DNA of 64,000 nt from Haliangium sp963772315 (GCA_963772315.1 CAVYWJ010000004.1:2480001-2544000); one strand, 5' to 3'; counted from the first letter of the stretch, positions 54,630 to 64,000 are shown. Made by a program: numbers and translations. The notes: generated by a model not told the origin, from the sequence alone.

Positions 54630-56802
54630 ATGACTCCCAGCCGCGACATACCCTATCTGCTGCTCAACACGCCGCTCACGGATCCGACGGCGCCGTATCA
54701 CTCGATCTCGTACTTGATCGGCGCGGCGGTCGCGGCCGGGTACCGGGACTTCACGGTGCTCGACGCCAGCCTGGACGCGCTGGAGCTCATGGTCGAGCCC
54801 GCGCAGGTGGCCACGGTGCTGGAGCGGTGCCGGTACGTGCGGGCCGAGATCGAGCGCTCGCCCGGCCTGAGCCGCGGCCAGAGCCTGCTGTACCGGTACG
54901 CGCTGAAGGCGGTCGGGCTCGGCCCGGAGACGCCGCGCCGGGCCGTGGAGGTGCTGCGCGATCCCGAGCGGTTCTACGACTACCGGCTGTACACAGAAGC
55001 GGTGCACGTGCTGCAGCGCTGGATGGACGTGCTGTCCGTCTGCGGCTTTCCCGGGCAGTTCAAGGGCTTCGGCGTCGACCCGCACAACGTGCTCAATCTC
55101 GGCAGCGTCACCGATCTCATCGACGTCACGCTGCTGGAGGAGCTCATCGAGCCGTTCCGGCCTTACTTCGAGGGGCCGTTCCAGGAGGCGATCACGGCGC
55201 GGCCGTTCGAGCTCATCGGACTGTCGGTCAACTACATGAGCCAGCTGCCGTTCGCGGTGTGGATGTGCCGCGAGATCCGCGCGCTGTGCCCGTCGGTCAC
55301 GCTGTGCGTCGGCGGCACCGAGGTCACCGAGAACGTCAAGAACCTGCGCGACAAGCACCAGATCTGGGCCCTCTTCCCCGACTGCGACGCGATCGTGGTG
55401 GGCGAGGGCGAGACCGCGCTGGTCGAGCTCCTCCACGCCACCGCGGCCCGGCGACCGGTTCCGTGCGGTCGGCCCGGCATCATGAGCCGGCGCGATCCGC
55501 GGCACGGCAGCGTCGATGTCCGGTTCGAGGATCTCGGACGGATGGCCGCGCCTCGCTATGACATCTGGCCGTGGGCGCGCTACTGGTCGCCGGAGCCCGT
55601 GATCCTGTACTCGCCCACGCGCGGGTGCTACTGGAACAAGTGCACGTTCTGCGACTACGGGCTGAACACCGACATGCCGACGTCGCCGTCGCGCGCGCGG
55701 CCGATCCTCTCGGTCATGGCCGATCTGGAGGCGGCGCGGAAGATCGGGCCGACGGTGTACTTCGCGGTGGACGCGATGTCGCCGTCGTATCTGCGCCGGC
55801 TGTGCGAGGCGCTGGTCGACCACAAGCTCGGGATCCGCTGGAGCGCGGAGCTTCCGGCTGGAGAATACGTTTCTCGAGTGGAAGATGGGCTCGCTGCTGC
55901 GGGCCGCGGGCTGCGTGGCGATGTCGTTCGGCTACGAGTCGGGCTCGCAGCGCGTGCTCGATCGCATCGACAAGGGCGTGCGCATCGACCGTGTGCCCGA
56001 GGTGCTGGGGGAGCTGGCGTCCGCCGACATCGGGCTGCAGCTCATGGGGTTCATCGGGTTCCCGGGCGAGCGCGAGGACGAGGCGCTGGAGACGTATCGG
56101 TTCCTCCTGCAGCACGAGGCGCTGTGGACGATCTGCGGGATCGGTGACTTCATGCTGACGCCGGGCGCGATCGCGGCCAGGCAGCCGGCGAGGTTCGGCA
56201 TCCGCGAGCACGGGGAGTACGCGGGGGACGACATCGTGCGGGCGCTGTGGTGGATCGGGCCCGACGGCTGCGTTCGCGGCAGCGGGTCCGGGCGCACGCC
56301 GCGGGTGCGCGAGCTGGCGCGGCTGGTCCAGGCGCCGTTTGCCGACCGACCGTTCGTGGGCGGCATCGACAGCAGCCACACGCTCCTCTACTTCGCGCGC
56401 AACGGGCGCCGGATGATACCTGCCGAGGTGGCGCCGCCGGCGCTCGACGGCACGCTGGTCGCGACCGCGCGCTACATGTCGCCGCTGCCGGAGTCGGCGT
56501 TCGCGTTCGACGTCGGCGATCTGCAGGACTGTCACGCGGCGGTCCGGGCGCAGCGCCGGGCGCTGCGCGCGACGGATGTCCTCCAGTGGCTGGCGGGCTT
56601 CGACGAGCGCGCGGAGCGATTCGAGCGGCGCGGGCCCGCGCTGGGCTCGCCGAGCCGTTTCCAGGCGGGCGCGACCATCGATATCTATCACAGCGGCGAT
56701 CTGGTCGTGATCGACGAGGAGGTGGCCGCGTGCGAAGAATCGGCCGGAGACGCCTACTGGGCGGTCAAGGCGCTCTTGCTGCGCAACGCCGGGGCGATCT
56801 GA
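54630..56802 (+). CDS. B12-binding-type radical SAM enzyme (frameshifted)
   Basis: GAGGAGG precedes the ATG. Repaired, it has about 723 residues. The N-terminal region (about 1-275) has the Rossmann-like layout of cobalamin-binding domains (FELIGLSVNYMSQ, VTLCVGGTEVT, IVVGEGETAL) without a DxHxxG motif, as in B12-type radical SAM enzymes. The cluster motif is GC-YWNK-C-TF-C, i.e. C-x4-C-x2-C, one residue longer than the usual CxxxCxxC. The frame breaks at 55854-55855 (one extra C); beyond it the barrel continues LENTFLEWKMGSLLRAAGC, FGYESGSQRVLDRI and GFIGFPGE. It ends with a substrate- or partner-binding domain (about 510-723). It is the last gene of the RiPP-like set and could methylate or otherwise modify the precursor. 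Confidence 0.8.
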
Positions 56803-56886
56803 GCGGGCGTGCCGCATGTGCGGCACGCCTGTCCGAGCCCAGAGAGTCGTGAGAGCGCATGGACAGGGATCCTGGTGGCCCGGATA

Positions 56887-57402
56887 ATGGCCGCCATGCT
56901 GACCCCACAGCATATCCAGGAGGGGTTGAGTCGCGCGTATGCGCTCGCTGTTGCCTGTCGAGCGGGATACTCCTGCAACTTCACGAGCGGCTTCGATTAC
57001 GGCATGGACGGCGCCTTCCACGAGATCACCAGGCGCAGCGGCTGACTGGTCGAGAGCGGTTTCCAGATCCAGTTTCAGTGCAAGGCCAGCACGAACTGCG
57101 ACCTCACCGAGGAGGAGCTGATCTATGACCTCGAGGCCAGGAACTACAACGATCTGGTCGCGACGGACGTAGGCACTCGGCGCATCCTCCTCGTGCTCGC
57201 GCTTGCCAAGGAGGAGACACAGTGGCTCGATCTGTCGGTCGATGCCTTGATCCTCCGCCGGTGCATGTGGTGGCATTCACTCCGTGGCCAGGCGCCGACC
57301 AGCAACGAGCACACGCAGCGGATCCGCATTCCACGGGATCAACAGCTCACCGTGGCAGAGCTGCGCGCGCTGATGCAACGGGTGCGAGCAGGCACGCTAT
57401 GA
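56887..57402 (+). pseudogene. DUF4365-like protein interrupted by an in-frame stop
   Basis: The frame runs from ATG 56887 (or 56896) to 57402 and reads like a DUF4365 protein: LTPQHIQEGLSRAYALAVACRAGY, FDYGMDGAF (the GIDG-like acidic motif), IQFQCKAS (VQxKxS motif, nuclease-like) and a C-terminal WHSLRG segment. A TGA at 57043-57045 interrupts it between RRSG and LVESGF; a one-base change from CGA would restore it. DUF4365 domains resemble PD-(D/E)xK nucleases. The stop of the gene overlaps the next start (ATGA), so the pair was coupled. Confidence 0.65.
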
Positions 57403-58029
57403 TGAGCTCACCCATGCTCGATGAGCGGCTCCTCGATGCGATCCGCGTGACCGACGTGACCAGCTACCTGGGTGAAAAGGGTTGGCGGCGGCGCAATGAC
57501 TATCCTCGGCCGGAGCTGCTGGTGTTCGATGGGCCGGAGGACGATGCCGGTGAACCCATCGTCGTCACCATTCCGGCGAGCGATCGATACCAGGACTTCC
57601 GGCCGCGGCTGCGCGAGCTCATCAGGCTGCTGTCACAGCTCGAGGAACGGCCGCCCGAAGAGATCGCGGGCGATCTGGTGGCGCCGCATGCGGATCGGCT
57701 CGATGTGCGGGTGATGGCAGACTTTGCTGCGACGGGCAGCGTGCCCGCGGTCGCTGCGCAGCAGCACGGAGTCGGCTGAGCGAGAGCTGCGCGGGCATAT
57801 CGTCCGGCTGGAGCTGGAAGGCGCTGCGGGCGGCAAGATCCTGCTGCGCTTCGAGAGCGAGGGCAGGCGGCAGCACGCCCGGGTGAACCTGGCAGCGGAG
57901 GATTACCGCAAGGCATGCGATGCGCACCGCGATGGACGCATGGTGCGGGTGTATGGGCGCCTGGAGCGCGAAGGCAAGCAGTGGCGGCTCATGAGCCCAC
58001 GCGATTTCCGGGTGGATCTGCCAGAGTGA
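57399..58029 (+). CDS. Hypothetical partner of the DUF4365 gene (frameshifted)
   Basis: From ATG 57399 the repaired product has about 209 residues. The first half (LDAIRVTDVTSYLGEKGW, VVTIPASDRYQDFRPRLRELI) and the second half (LRGHIVRLELEGAAGGKILLRF, EDYRKACDAHRDGRMVRVYGRLEREGKQWRL) belong together; the frame breaks at the CCC run 57744-57746 by one extra base. The C-terminal half looks like a small beta-barrel. No named family is recognised, but the pair with a DUF4365 gene is an arrangement I associate with accessory, possibly defensive, operons. Confidence 0.6.
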
Positions 58030-58081
58030 TCATGTTGCGATGCCCGGCCGGGAACAGGCCGGTCATCCGCGTGTGCCGTGG

Positions 58082-60775
58082 CTAGGCGATGACGCGCATG
58101 GTGCCGCGGGTGACGCCGAATTGCTCGTGCGCGCCGGCGCGGCGGACGGCGTCGCGGGGGGCGATGCGGCCGGACACGAGGTCGGTATAGGCGCTGAGGA
58201 TGCGCCGGGTCTCGTCCGCGGTCTCGCGCACGAGCTCGACGCGGAAGCGGTGCACGCCTCGCTCGATGAGCCGGGGGACGAGCCCGGCCGCTGACTGGGC
58301 CTGGGCGTTGAACACGGTGTTGCGGCAGCCGACGTCGACGACCACGGCGTGCACCAGGCCCACGCGATCGCGCAGCGAGACGCGGTGCTGCTCGCAGGGG
58401 CGGCCGCAGCTGCGGAAGTCGCGACCACTGGAGAGGAGGTGGGCGTAGACGCAGTGCTCGGTGTGGAAGGTGGGGATGTGGTGATGCACGGCCACGGTCA
58501 TGCGCTCGGCAGGGACGTGATCGAGCAGGGCAAAGAGCTGGGTCTGGTCGAGATCGTGGGCCGCGGTGAGGGTGTCGAGGCCGAGGCCGAGGAGATGGGA
58601 CGCGGTGACGGAGTTGGTGACGTTGAGCGAGAAGTCGCCGTGCAGGATGGGGCGCTGCGCAGATTCTGGCAGCTCACGAAAGTACATGGCCGCGCCCCAG
58701 TGGCGGACGAGGATGGCATCGGGCGCGAGCCGGGCGATGCGAGCGTCGAAGCCTTCCTCGCCGACCTTTTGCACGCGCACCGTGGCGATGGTGAGGCCGA
58801 GGCCGGCCGCACGCACGCGCGCGGCCGCACGGCCGAGGCCCACGAGCTCCATCCAGTCGAGCTCGACCTCGGTGATGCCGAGCGAACCGGCGAGCTCGAG
58901 CACGACGTCGAGCTGCTCGTCGGTGCGGCACAGGGGCAGGATCACGGGGCCGCGCGCGAGGGTGCGTGACGCGGGCATGCGGCTCCTGGCCTGGGCGCGC
59001 AGCGCGTCGATGGCGCCGGGCTCGGCCGCGGTCAGGGGGCGGGCCGGGCCGCGCTCGATCGACGCGATCAGGTCGGCGGTGATGCGTCGCCTGAGCTCCT
59101 TGAGCTCGGAGACGGGCAGGTGCAGGCCGGGGGCGAGCGCGCTGGTGTCGAGCCGGCCGAGGCGCAGGGGCGTGCCGCCAAAGCCGCCCAGCTTGTCGGC
59201 GAGGAGGTCGGGGCCGAGGCCGCCGCTGCGCGCTGGCGAGAGCCGGGCCGTGCTGGTGGCCGCGGCCACGTGCGCGCCGCTGCGGGCGTGGATCACGAGC
59301 GGTGCGCCCGCGCTGCCCGCCAGCGCGAGATCCACGGGGTGACGGCCGGTGGGCTCGGCGGCCAGCAGGCGCTCGGTGTGACGCGCGATGGCGGGATCGC
59401 TGGTGACCCACACGCGCTGGCCCACGGACACGCGTCCGAGGTCAGGGCCCGGGGTGCCGAAGCCGAGCCGCCAGCCGCCGCGGGCCCGGGACGAATCAGG
59501 GATGCGCTCGGCGCGGAACACGGGGCCGCCGGGCTCGGCGGTGTCCTCGGGGCGACCGGCGTCGAAGACCACGCCCATGCCCGGCCTGACCTCGATGCGC
59601 TCGGTCTCGAAGCGCAGATCCGCGACCGGGGGCAGGGGCGCGGCCATGGCGCCTTCGGGTGCGGTCGGACGCGGCTCGGCGACGGCAAGGCCGCCGGTCC
59701 ACGGGCGGCCCTCGGGGTCTTCCTCGACCAGGATGTCGTTGCCGCGCACGGCCGCGACCCGGCCCAGGTACACGCCGCGACTGCGCGGGAACCGGCCCTC
59801 GACCAGGTTCTGGTGGTCGCTGCCGCCCAGGAAGCCGTCGGTGAAGCCGCGGCTGTAGGAGAGGGCCATGCCGAGGAGGTCGCGCGCGAGCGTGGCGGTG
59901 TCGGCGGCGGCGGGCTGGGCGGCCATGGCGTCGCGCCAGCGGCGATAGCCCTCGACCGCGGTGGCCACGTACTGCGGGCCTTTTTGCCGGCCCTCGATCT
60001 TGAGGCTGTGCACGCCGATCTCGGCCAGCGCGGGCACGGCGCGCACGCCGGCCATGTCCTGGGGCGAGAGCAGGTACTTGACGTCGCCGAGGTCGCGGAC
60101 GTCGTCGTCGACCACCAGGTCGTAGGGCATGCGGCACGACTGCGCGCACTGGCCGCGGTTGGCCGAGCGGCCGCCCCAGGCTTCGCTGGTGAGGCACTGG
60201 CCGCTCCACGAGACGCACAGGGCGCCGTGGATGAAGACCTCGAGCTCGAGGTCGGTCTCGCGCGCGAGGCGCCCGATCTCGGCCACGGACAGCTCGCGCG
60301 GGACGACCACGCGGGTCACGCCCAGATCGCCGGCAAAGCGCGCGCCCTCGGCGCTGGAGATGGTCATCTGCGTCGATGCGTGCACGTCGAGCGCCGGGCA
60401 TACGGCCCGGGCCAGGAGCACCACGGCCGGATCCTGCACGATGATCGCATCGACGCCGGCCGACGCGATCTGGCGCAAGATGCGCTCCAGGGCCGGCAGC
60501 TCGGGCTCGAACACCAGCGTGTTCAACGTGAGATAGGCGCGGGCGCCGGCGCGGTGGATGAGCGCCACGGTCGCGGGCAAGGTATCGAGGGAGAAGTTGG
60601 TGGCGCGGCCGCGGGCGTTGAAGCCCTCGTCCAGGCCGAAGTACACGGCATCCGCGCCGCTGGCCAGGGCCGCGCGCAGGGACGCGAGATCACCGGCCGG
60701 GGCCAGGATCTCGGGGAGGCGGCGCGGCGAGGGCGTGGGAAGCGTGGAAGCCGTGGGGGCTCGGGAGGCGGGCAC
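58082..60775 (-). CDS. U32-family peptidase (RlhA/YdcP-like, long form)
   Basis: The 897-residue protein has the U32 core: PEILAPAGDLASLRAALASGADAVYFG, TLNTLVFEPEL, VHASTQMTISS, VVPRELSVAEI, EVFIHGALCVSWSGQC and the Cys-rich GGRSANRGQCAQSCRMPY, a likely iron-sulphur site. A C-terminal DUF3656-type region follows. RlhA of this family hydroxylates C2501 of 23S rRNA; other members act in collagen breakdown or ubiquinone synthesis. The length is similar to the long form with the extra domain. The gene is separated from its neighbours on both sides and is probably its own unit. Confidence 0.9.
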   Translation of the reverse strand: MPASRAPTASTLPTPSPRRLPEILAPAGDLASLRAALASGADAVYFGLDEGFNARGRATNFSLDTLPATVALIHRAGARAYLTLNTLVFEPELPALERILRQIASAGVDAIIVQDPAVVLLARAVCPALDVHASTQMTISSAEGARFAGDLGVTRVVVPRELSVAEIGRLARETDLELEVFIHGALCVSWSGQCLTSEAWGGRSANRGQCAQSCRMPYDLVVDDDVRDLGDVKYLLSPQDMAGVRAVPALAEIGVHSLKIEGRQKGPQYVATAVEGYRRWRDAMAAQPAAADTATLARDLLGMALSYSRGFTDGFLGGSDHQNLVEGRFPRSRGVYLGRVAAVRGNDILVEEDPEGRPWTGGLAVAEPRPTAPEGAMAAPLPPVADLRFETERIEVRPGMGVVFDAGRPEDTAEPGGPVFRAERIPDSSRARGGWRLGFGTPGPDLGRVSVGQRVWVTSDPAIARHTERLLAAEPTGRHPVDLALAGSAGAPLVIHARSGAHVAAATSTARLSPARSGGLGPDLLADKLGGFGGTPLRLGRLDTSALAPGLHLPVSELKELRRRITADLIASIERGPARPLTAAEPGAIDALRAQARSRMPASRTLARGPVILPLCRTDEQLDVVLELAGSLGITEVELDWMELVGLGRAAARVRAAGLGLTIATVRVQKVGEEGFDARIARLAPDAILVRHWGAAMYFRELPESAQRPILHGDFSLNVTNSVTASHLLGLGLDTLTAAHDLDQTQLFALLDHVPAERMTVAVHHHIPTFHTEHCVYAHLLSSGRDFRSCGRPCEQHRVSLRDRVGLVHAVVVDVGCRNTVFNAQAQSAAGLVPRLIERGVHRFRVELVRETADETRRILSAYTDLVSGRIAPRDAVRRAGAHEQFGVTRGTMRVIA

Positions 60776-60846
60776 AGAGGATTCCTACCACGAGCGGCCG
60801 GGCGCGCAGCAGGGAAGCGGCCGTGCGTCGGCAGGGGCGGCCGTGG

Positions 60847-62307
60847 CTACGGGGCCGTCTGCACGGTGCAGGGGAGGGCGCGATTGTAGACACGCAGATC
60901 GGCGATCTGGCCCAGGAACGACCCAGCCGCGTCCTCTCTCCGATGGCCGAGATCCAGAGGGCGCTCCGTGCGCATGGTGGCCGCAGGCGGCAGCGTGATC
61001 GAGTTATCTGGAGCGTCCACATACTTGCCGTTGACACACGCGATCACCGTGCCCGTGCTCTTGTTGCGTACCACCCGGTAGTGGTGCCACTTGGTTTCAT
61101 CGTCGATATCCGGTCCATCGGAGATCACGATCACGCCCGCGCCGTAGAGATCCGTGCAATTGCGACCGGTGACCTCGTCGCCAATGCTGATGAGCATGGA
61201 GTCGATGTCGAATTTGATGGCAATGCCACCAGACACGAATCGATCTCCCGTCATCGTGCACGTTTGATCGGAAAGGATGTCGCCCGAGCCGTCGCCCGAG
61301 CCGTCGATGGCGGCCCAGAACTGCAAGGTCCAGTCGCCGCTGTAGTCGATGGCCTCCCCCTCATACTGCAGGATCGATGTGTCCGAGAAAGTCCGGGCGC
61401 GACCCGGAATGTCCGGCGGCGGCGGCGCGTCCACCGTGCTCACGGGGCCCTTCTCCGTGAGCGGGCCATCGCCGCAGTCGTTGGCGAACGGCCCCAGATC
61501 CTCATCGAACCGAAAGGTCATCTGGCAGTCGTCATTGCGAAGGAGATCGGTGGCGTAGAAGCTCACGCCGAGCGGCACATTGGTGTTGTCATGAGGAATC
61601 ATCGTGAGCGCCACGGTATCGCCCAGCACTGCATCGACCTCGATGTCGAACACTCGCGGCGCGGTGCTGGTGGTGAACGAGGTCGTGAACACGCCGTCGA
61701 ACAGGCCGTTGCGCGCGACGGCCACGGACATGGACGAGCCTGCGGTAGCTCCGTTGGCCATGCGCCAGTCGGCGGTCAAGCGGAAGGACCCCGTGCCGGG
61801 GGCTGACCAGACCAGCGTCGGCTGAGGTTCCCCGGGATTGGCGCCCGTGGGCACGAGCAAAAGCTTCTCCTCCACGCCCTGGCACTCTGTCGCGCCAGGG
61901 TTCAAGGGACAGCTCAGGATGGCCGGTGGGGCCGTCACGCCGACCCACGCCGGGAGCGCGCTCCAGGCCGCGTATATCATGGTGCGCAGCAGCGGCAGGC
62001 CGTCGTCGGCGTCGAGCAGTGTCTCGGCATAGCGCCACTTGGAGCCTGGCGTGGTGCCGAACTCTGCGACGGCGTTGCCGACGCACGGCTCGGGACACTT
62101 GTCCTGCACTCCGGCATCCGGACGCGGACCCACGCTGGCATCCGGATCGACACTTGCGTCCGGCACCCCGATGCCGCTGTCGGGGCGTTCCGGGCCAGAG
62201 CCACCGTCCCGCCCGTTGTCGGGGCTGGCGTCGAACAAGGACTGGTTGCAGCCTGCGACCAGTGTGGAAGCGAGGGCCGCACAGGCAAGACGTCGAAACA
62301 GCATCAT
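60847..62307 (-). CDS. Lipoprotein with LamG/concanavalin-like domain
   Basis: GGGAG lies 8 bases before the ATG at 62307. The 486-residue protein has a lipobox LVAG-C, then NQSLFDA and an Asp/Pro/Gly linker. The middle (about 60-240) has a beta-sandwich feel (FRLTADWRMANGATAG). The C-terminal 200 residues match LamG/concanavalin A-like lectin domains: ILQYEGEAIDYSGDWTLQFWA, WHHYRVVRN and GQIADLRVYNRAL. It is predicted at the cell surface and may bind glycans. Its ATG overlaps the stop of the paralogous lipoprotein upstream (ATGA). Confidence 0.85.
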   Translation of the reverse strand: MMLFRRLACAALASTLVAGCNQSLFDASPDNGRDGGSGPERPDSGIGVPDASVDPDASVGPRPDAGVQDKCPEPCVGNAVAEFGTTPGSKWRYAETLLDADDGLPLLRTMIYAAWSALPAWVGVTAPPAILSCPLNPGATECQGVEEKLLLVPTGANPGEPQPTLVWSAPGTGSFRLTADWRMANGATAGSSMSVAVARNGLFDGVFTTSFTTSTAPRVFDIEVDAVLGDTVALTMIPHDNTNVPLGVSFYATDLLRNDDCQMTFRFDEDLGPFANDCGDGPLTEKGPVSTVDAPPPPDIPGRARTFSDTSILQYEGEAIDYSGDWTLQFWAAIDGSGDGSGDILSDQTCTMTGDRFVSGGIAIKFDIDSMLISIGDEVTGRNCTDLYGAGVIVISDGPDIDDETKWHHYRVVRNKSTGTVIACVNGKYVDAPDNSITLPPAATMRTERPLDLGHRREDAAGSFLGQIADLRVYNRALPCTVQTAP

Positions 62308-63164
62308 GGCTGGACTCCCTGGAAATCGGCTGGGGAATGGCCATCGAGTTCGACGGCATCCAGGTCGCTCTGCGGGCTCTGCGGGCTCTGCGGGCCGGTG
62401 AAGTAGAAGTTCACGCCCAGCAGCATGCCCATGCTGTCGTTGGAGATGGCGGTCAACGTGATGATATCGCCCTCTTCGAGCGCGACCGTCGTTTCGAACG
62501 ATTGGGCCGGGTCGCTCGTGGGGATCGAGAGCAACATCTCGCTCTGACCATTGCGCGTGAGGAGCAGGGTGGTCTGCACCACGGTCACCCCGAAGGGGAA
62601 GGTCCAGGTGCCGCTCAGCCGGTAGCTCCCTGCCATCGGGGCGGTCCAGCGCGCCGCCGGGTGGTTGGCTCCCTCGTTGTTCGTGGTGATGAACACGAGG
62701 GTCCCGGCCTGGTCGCTGCACGGCGGCTCGCCAGAGGCCCGGTAGCAGAACGCGATGCCCGGTTGCGGTATGCCGGTGCCGGCCATCCCCAGGGTAGCCG
62801 CGCCGTAATTCTTGATAGTCATGTCGGCGTAGTCGGAGGTAGTGGGCCGGACCTCGACGTAGCGCCAGCGGCCGTTGCGTCCGTCCGGCGATCCGTCGAA
62901 ATTCCCGAACGCATCGCCGGCACAGGGCGCGGGACAGTTGGGGGTCAGAGAGGCATCAGGCTCGTCGATGGCGCCTCCATCGACGATGCGTGCATCCGGG
63001 CGATCCGGCGCGCTGTCGCGCCCGCCGCTGCGGGCGTCGGGATCGGAGTGTCCGCCGTCGCGCCCGGGGTCGTCGTCGCCATCGGCGTCGAACAGGGACT
63101 GGCTGCAGCCCGTGGCCAGCGCGGCCACGAGCAGCGCCGGAGCGAGCCGCGCGGTCAGCGCCAC
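62304..63164 (-). CDS. Paralogous lipoprotein
   Basis: The GTG start at 63164 lies inside the upstream TPR/PEGA gene (10-base overlap), so its translation is probably coupled. The 286-residue protein has lipobox LATG-C, then SQSLFDADGDD, closely resembling the N-terminus of the downstream lipoprotein (NQSLFDA). The middle is again a beta-rich domain (GSYRLSGTWTFPFGVTVVQT, LLLTRNGQSEML). It lacks the LamG-like domain and ends with a short PQSPQSPQS repeat coded by three 9-base units. The pair arose by duplication. Confidence 0.82.
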   Translation of the reverse strand: MALTARLAPALLVAALATGCSQSLFDADGDDDPGRDGGHSDPDARSGGRDSAPDRPDARIVDGGAIDEPDASLTPNCPAPCAGDAFGNFDGSPDGRNGRWRYVEVRPTTSDYADMTIKNYGAATLGMAGTGIPQPGIAFCYRASGEPPCSDQAGTLVFITTNNEGANHPAARWTAPMAGSYRLSGTWTFPFGVTVVQTTLLLTRNGQSEMLLSIPTSDPAQSFETTVALEEGDIITLTAISNDSMGMLLGVNFYFTGPQSPQSPQSDLDAVELDGHSPADFQGVQP

Positions 63165-64000
63165 AGCTCCACTCCTAGCGATACCGGAACGGTGAAGCCA
63201 CGCCCGCTGGCGGCCAGGCTGGCCAGCGCCTCCGCGCGTACCGCCAGGCTGCCGCCGAGCCAGTAGCGCAGCCCCAGGCCGGCCGCGCCGGCCACGAAGG
63301 GGTCCTTGTCGTCGCCGTCGACGAACGAGATCGGCACCGCCGCGATGGCGTGCACCGCCAGGGTGTCGCTGCCGGCCAGGTGCACGCGCAGCGACGGCAT
63401 CACGGCCCAGGCCACCAGGATCACGTCCGCGCCAAGGGTTACAGGGCCGATGCGCAGGTGCGCGCCGAGCGTGGGCGCGCCGGTGTCGCCAATGAGCCGG
63501 ACATTGCTGGCCAAGCCGGCCGAGAGGCCCATGGTGCCGCGCGCGCTCGGAGCAGGCTCGGCGTCGATCGCGATGCCAGCCGTGCTGCCCGTGCTGCCCG
63601 TGCTGCCCGTGCTGCCCGTGGCGCCGTCCACGGGCGGCACCGCGTCCGTGGTGTCCGTGCCCGGAGCAGGAGCGGTCATGTCGACTTGCACCGTGAGCGC
63701 GTCGCCGGCCGCGAGCGTGACCTGCCGGGTCTCGACCTTGCCCGAGGGCGCGCGCAGCATGAACGTGTGCCGGCCCGGGCCCAGGATCAAGGGCTTGTCG
63801 AGCTGCTCGGGGGCGATCTCGCGGCCGTCGATCGAGACGATCACGCCGTCAGGCGTCACGTCCAGGGTCACCGAGCCGATGCGGCCGCGCACCTCCTCCA
63901 GCTCCGTCCTGGCGCGGGCCAGGAGGTCGGGCTTGACCTTGCCCGCGCCCTCGGCCAGGAACTGCTCGAAGAACTGGATCGACTCGGCGTAGCGCGACAG
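63155..64000 (-). CDS. TPR/PEGA-domain protein, C-terminal part
   Basis: The frame is open to the window edge, so the N-terminus is missing. The visible 281 residues begin with TPR-type helices (SRYAESIQFFEQFL, LARARTELEEV), then a PEGA domain (GSVTLDVTPDGVIVSIDG and GRHTFMLRAPSG). A (GST)n linker from 9-base repeats and a C-terminal region with beta-strand character (GLASNVRLIGD, LRIGPVTLGADVIL, VSLGVELW) follow; the last could be an outer-membrane beta-barrel. In myxobacteria such TPR-PEGA proteins are envelope proteins. It is the first gene of a coupled three-gene set with the two lipoproteins. Confidence 0.82.
   Translation of the reverse strand: MSRYAESIQFFEQFLAEGAGKVKPDLLARARTELEEVRGRIGSVTLDVTPDGVIVSIDGREIAPEQLDKPLILGPGRHTFMLRAPSGKVETRQVTLAAGDALTVQVDMTAPAPGTDTTDAVPPVDGATGSTGSTGSTGSTAGIAIDAEPAPSARGTMGLSAGLASNVRLIGDTGAPTLGAHLRIGPVTLGADVILVAWAVMPSLRVHLAGSDTLAVHAIAAVPISFVDGDDKDPFVAGAAGLGLRYWLGGSLAVRAEALASLAASGRGFTVPVSLGVELWR

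Noticed and set aside
59120..60889. 589-codon open frame on the plus strand
   Set aside because: Shadow of the U32 peptidase gene.

Overview
The window is G+C-rich, almost fully coding DNA whose gene content points to a myxobacterium (Myxococcota/Deltaproteobacteria). It carries several very large Ser/Thr kinases with TPR, histidine-kinase or cyclase-like modules, an FHA-AAA regulator, a giant CheB-CheR-PAS histidine kinase, many lipoproteins with Asp/Pro-rich linkers, a PEGA-domain protein, and the xerC-hslV-hslU gene order. No rRNA, tRNA or CRISPR array was seen. The species cannot be named from the sequence alone.

Layout. 0-12 kb (+ strand mostly): the end of a DegP/HtrA protease, a zinc-finger membrane protein, an STK-ATPase-TPR protein, a lipoprotein with NRLSx repeats and a Cys-rich tail, a predicted pseudokinase fused to a histidine kinase, an epoxide-hydrolase-like enzyme (-) and a PAS histidine kinase-receiver. 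12-24.9 kb (- strand): glycosyltransferase, nitroreductase, xerC-hslV-hslU, then directly downstream a four-gene run of ATPase, Toprim-like, ATPase and DUF4276-like genes. The second ATPase is split by a 3.7-kb string of six mobile elements of three kinds, each separated by a single CTAG. 25-33 kb (+): the CheB/CheR hybrid kinase and a thiaminase-I-like lipoprotein. 33-39.3 kb (-): a coupled three-gene operon (DUF559-type nuclease, accessory protein, twin-ATPase with a HerA-like half) that looks like an anti-phage system. 39.4-46.1 kb (-): an orphan RiPP precursor with a GG leader, a membrane protein with two kinase domains, and a coupled FHA-AAA protein with degenerate motifs. 46.1-53 kb: lipoprotein, zinc-ribbon methyltransferase, a 14-unit array of 43-bp repeats, a hypothetical protein and a lipoprotein methyltransferase. 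53-58 kb (+): a candidate RiPP locus (92-aa precursor ending in five Asn, haem-oxygenase-like diiron enzyme, B12-type radical SAM enzyme), then a broken DUF4365 gene and its partner. 58-64 kb (-): a U32 peptidase and a TPR/PEGA protein followed by two paralogous lipoproteins.

The best candidates for undescribed biology are the 53.6-56.8 kb RiPP-like locus, the ATPase/Toprim tandem operon with its CTAG-linked element array, and the nuclease/twin-ATPase operon.

Caution: at least eight genes or gene parts are interrupted by single-base shifts, mostly one extra base in a short G/C run. This is more typical of sequencing or assembly error than of decay, so frameshifted genes are described as if repaired and the shift point is stated.
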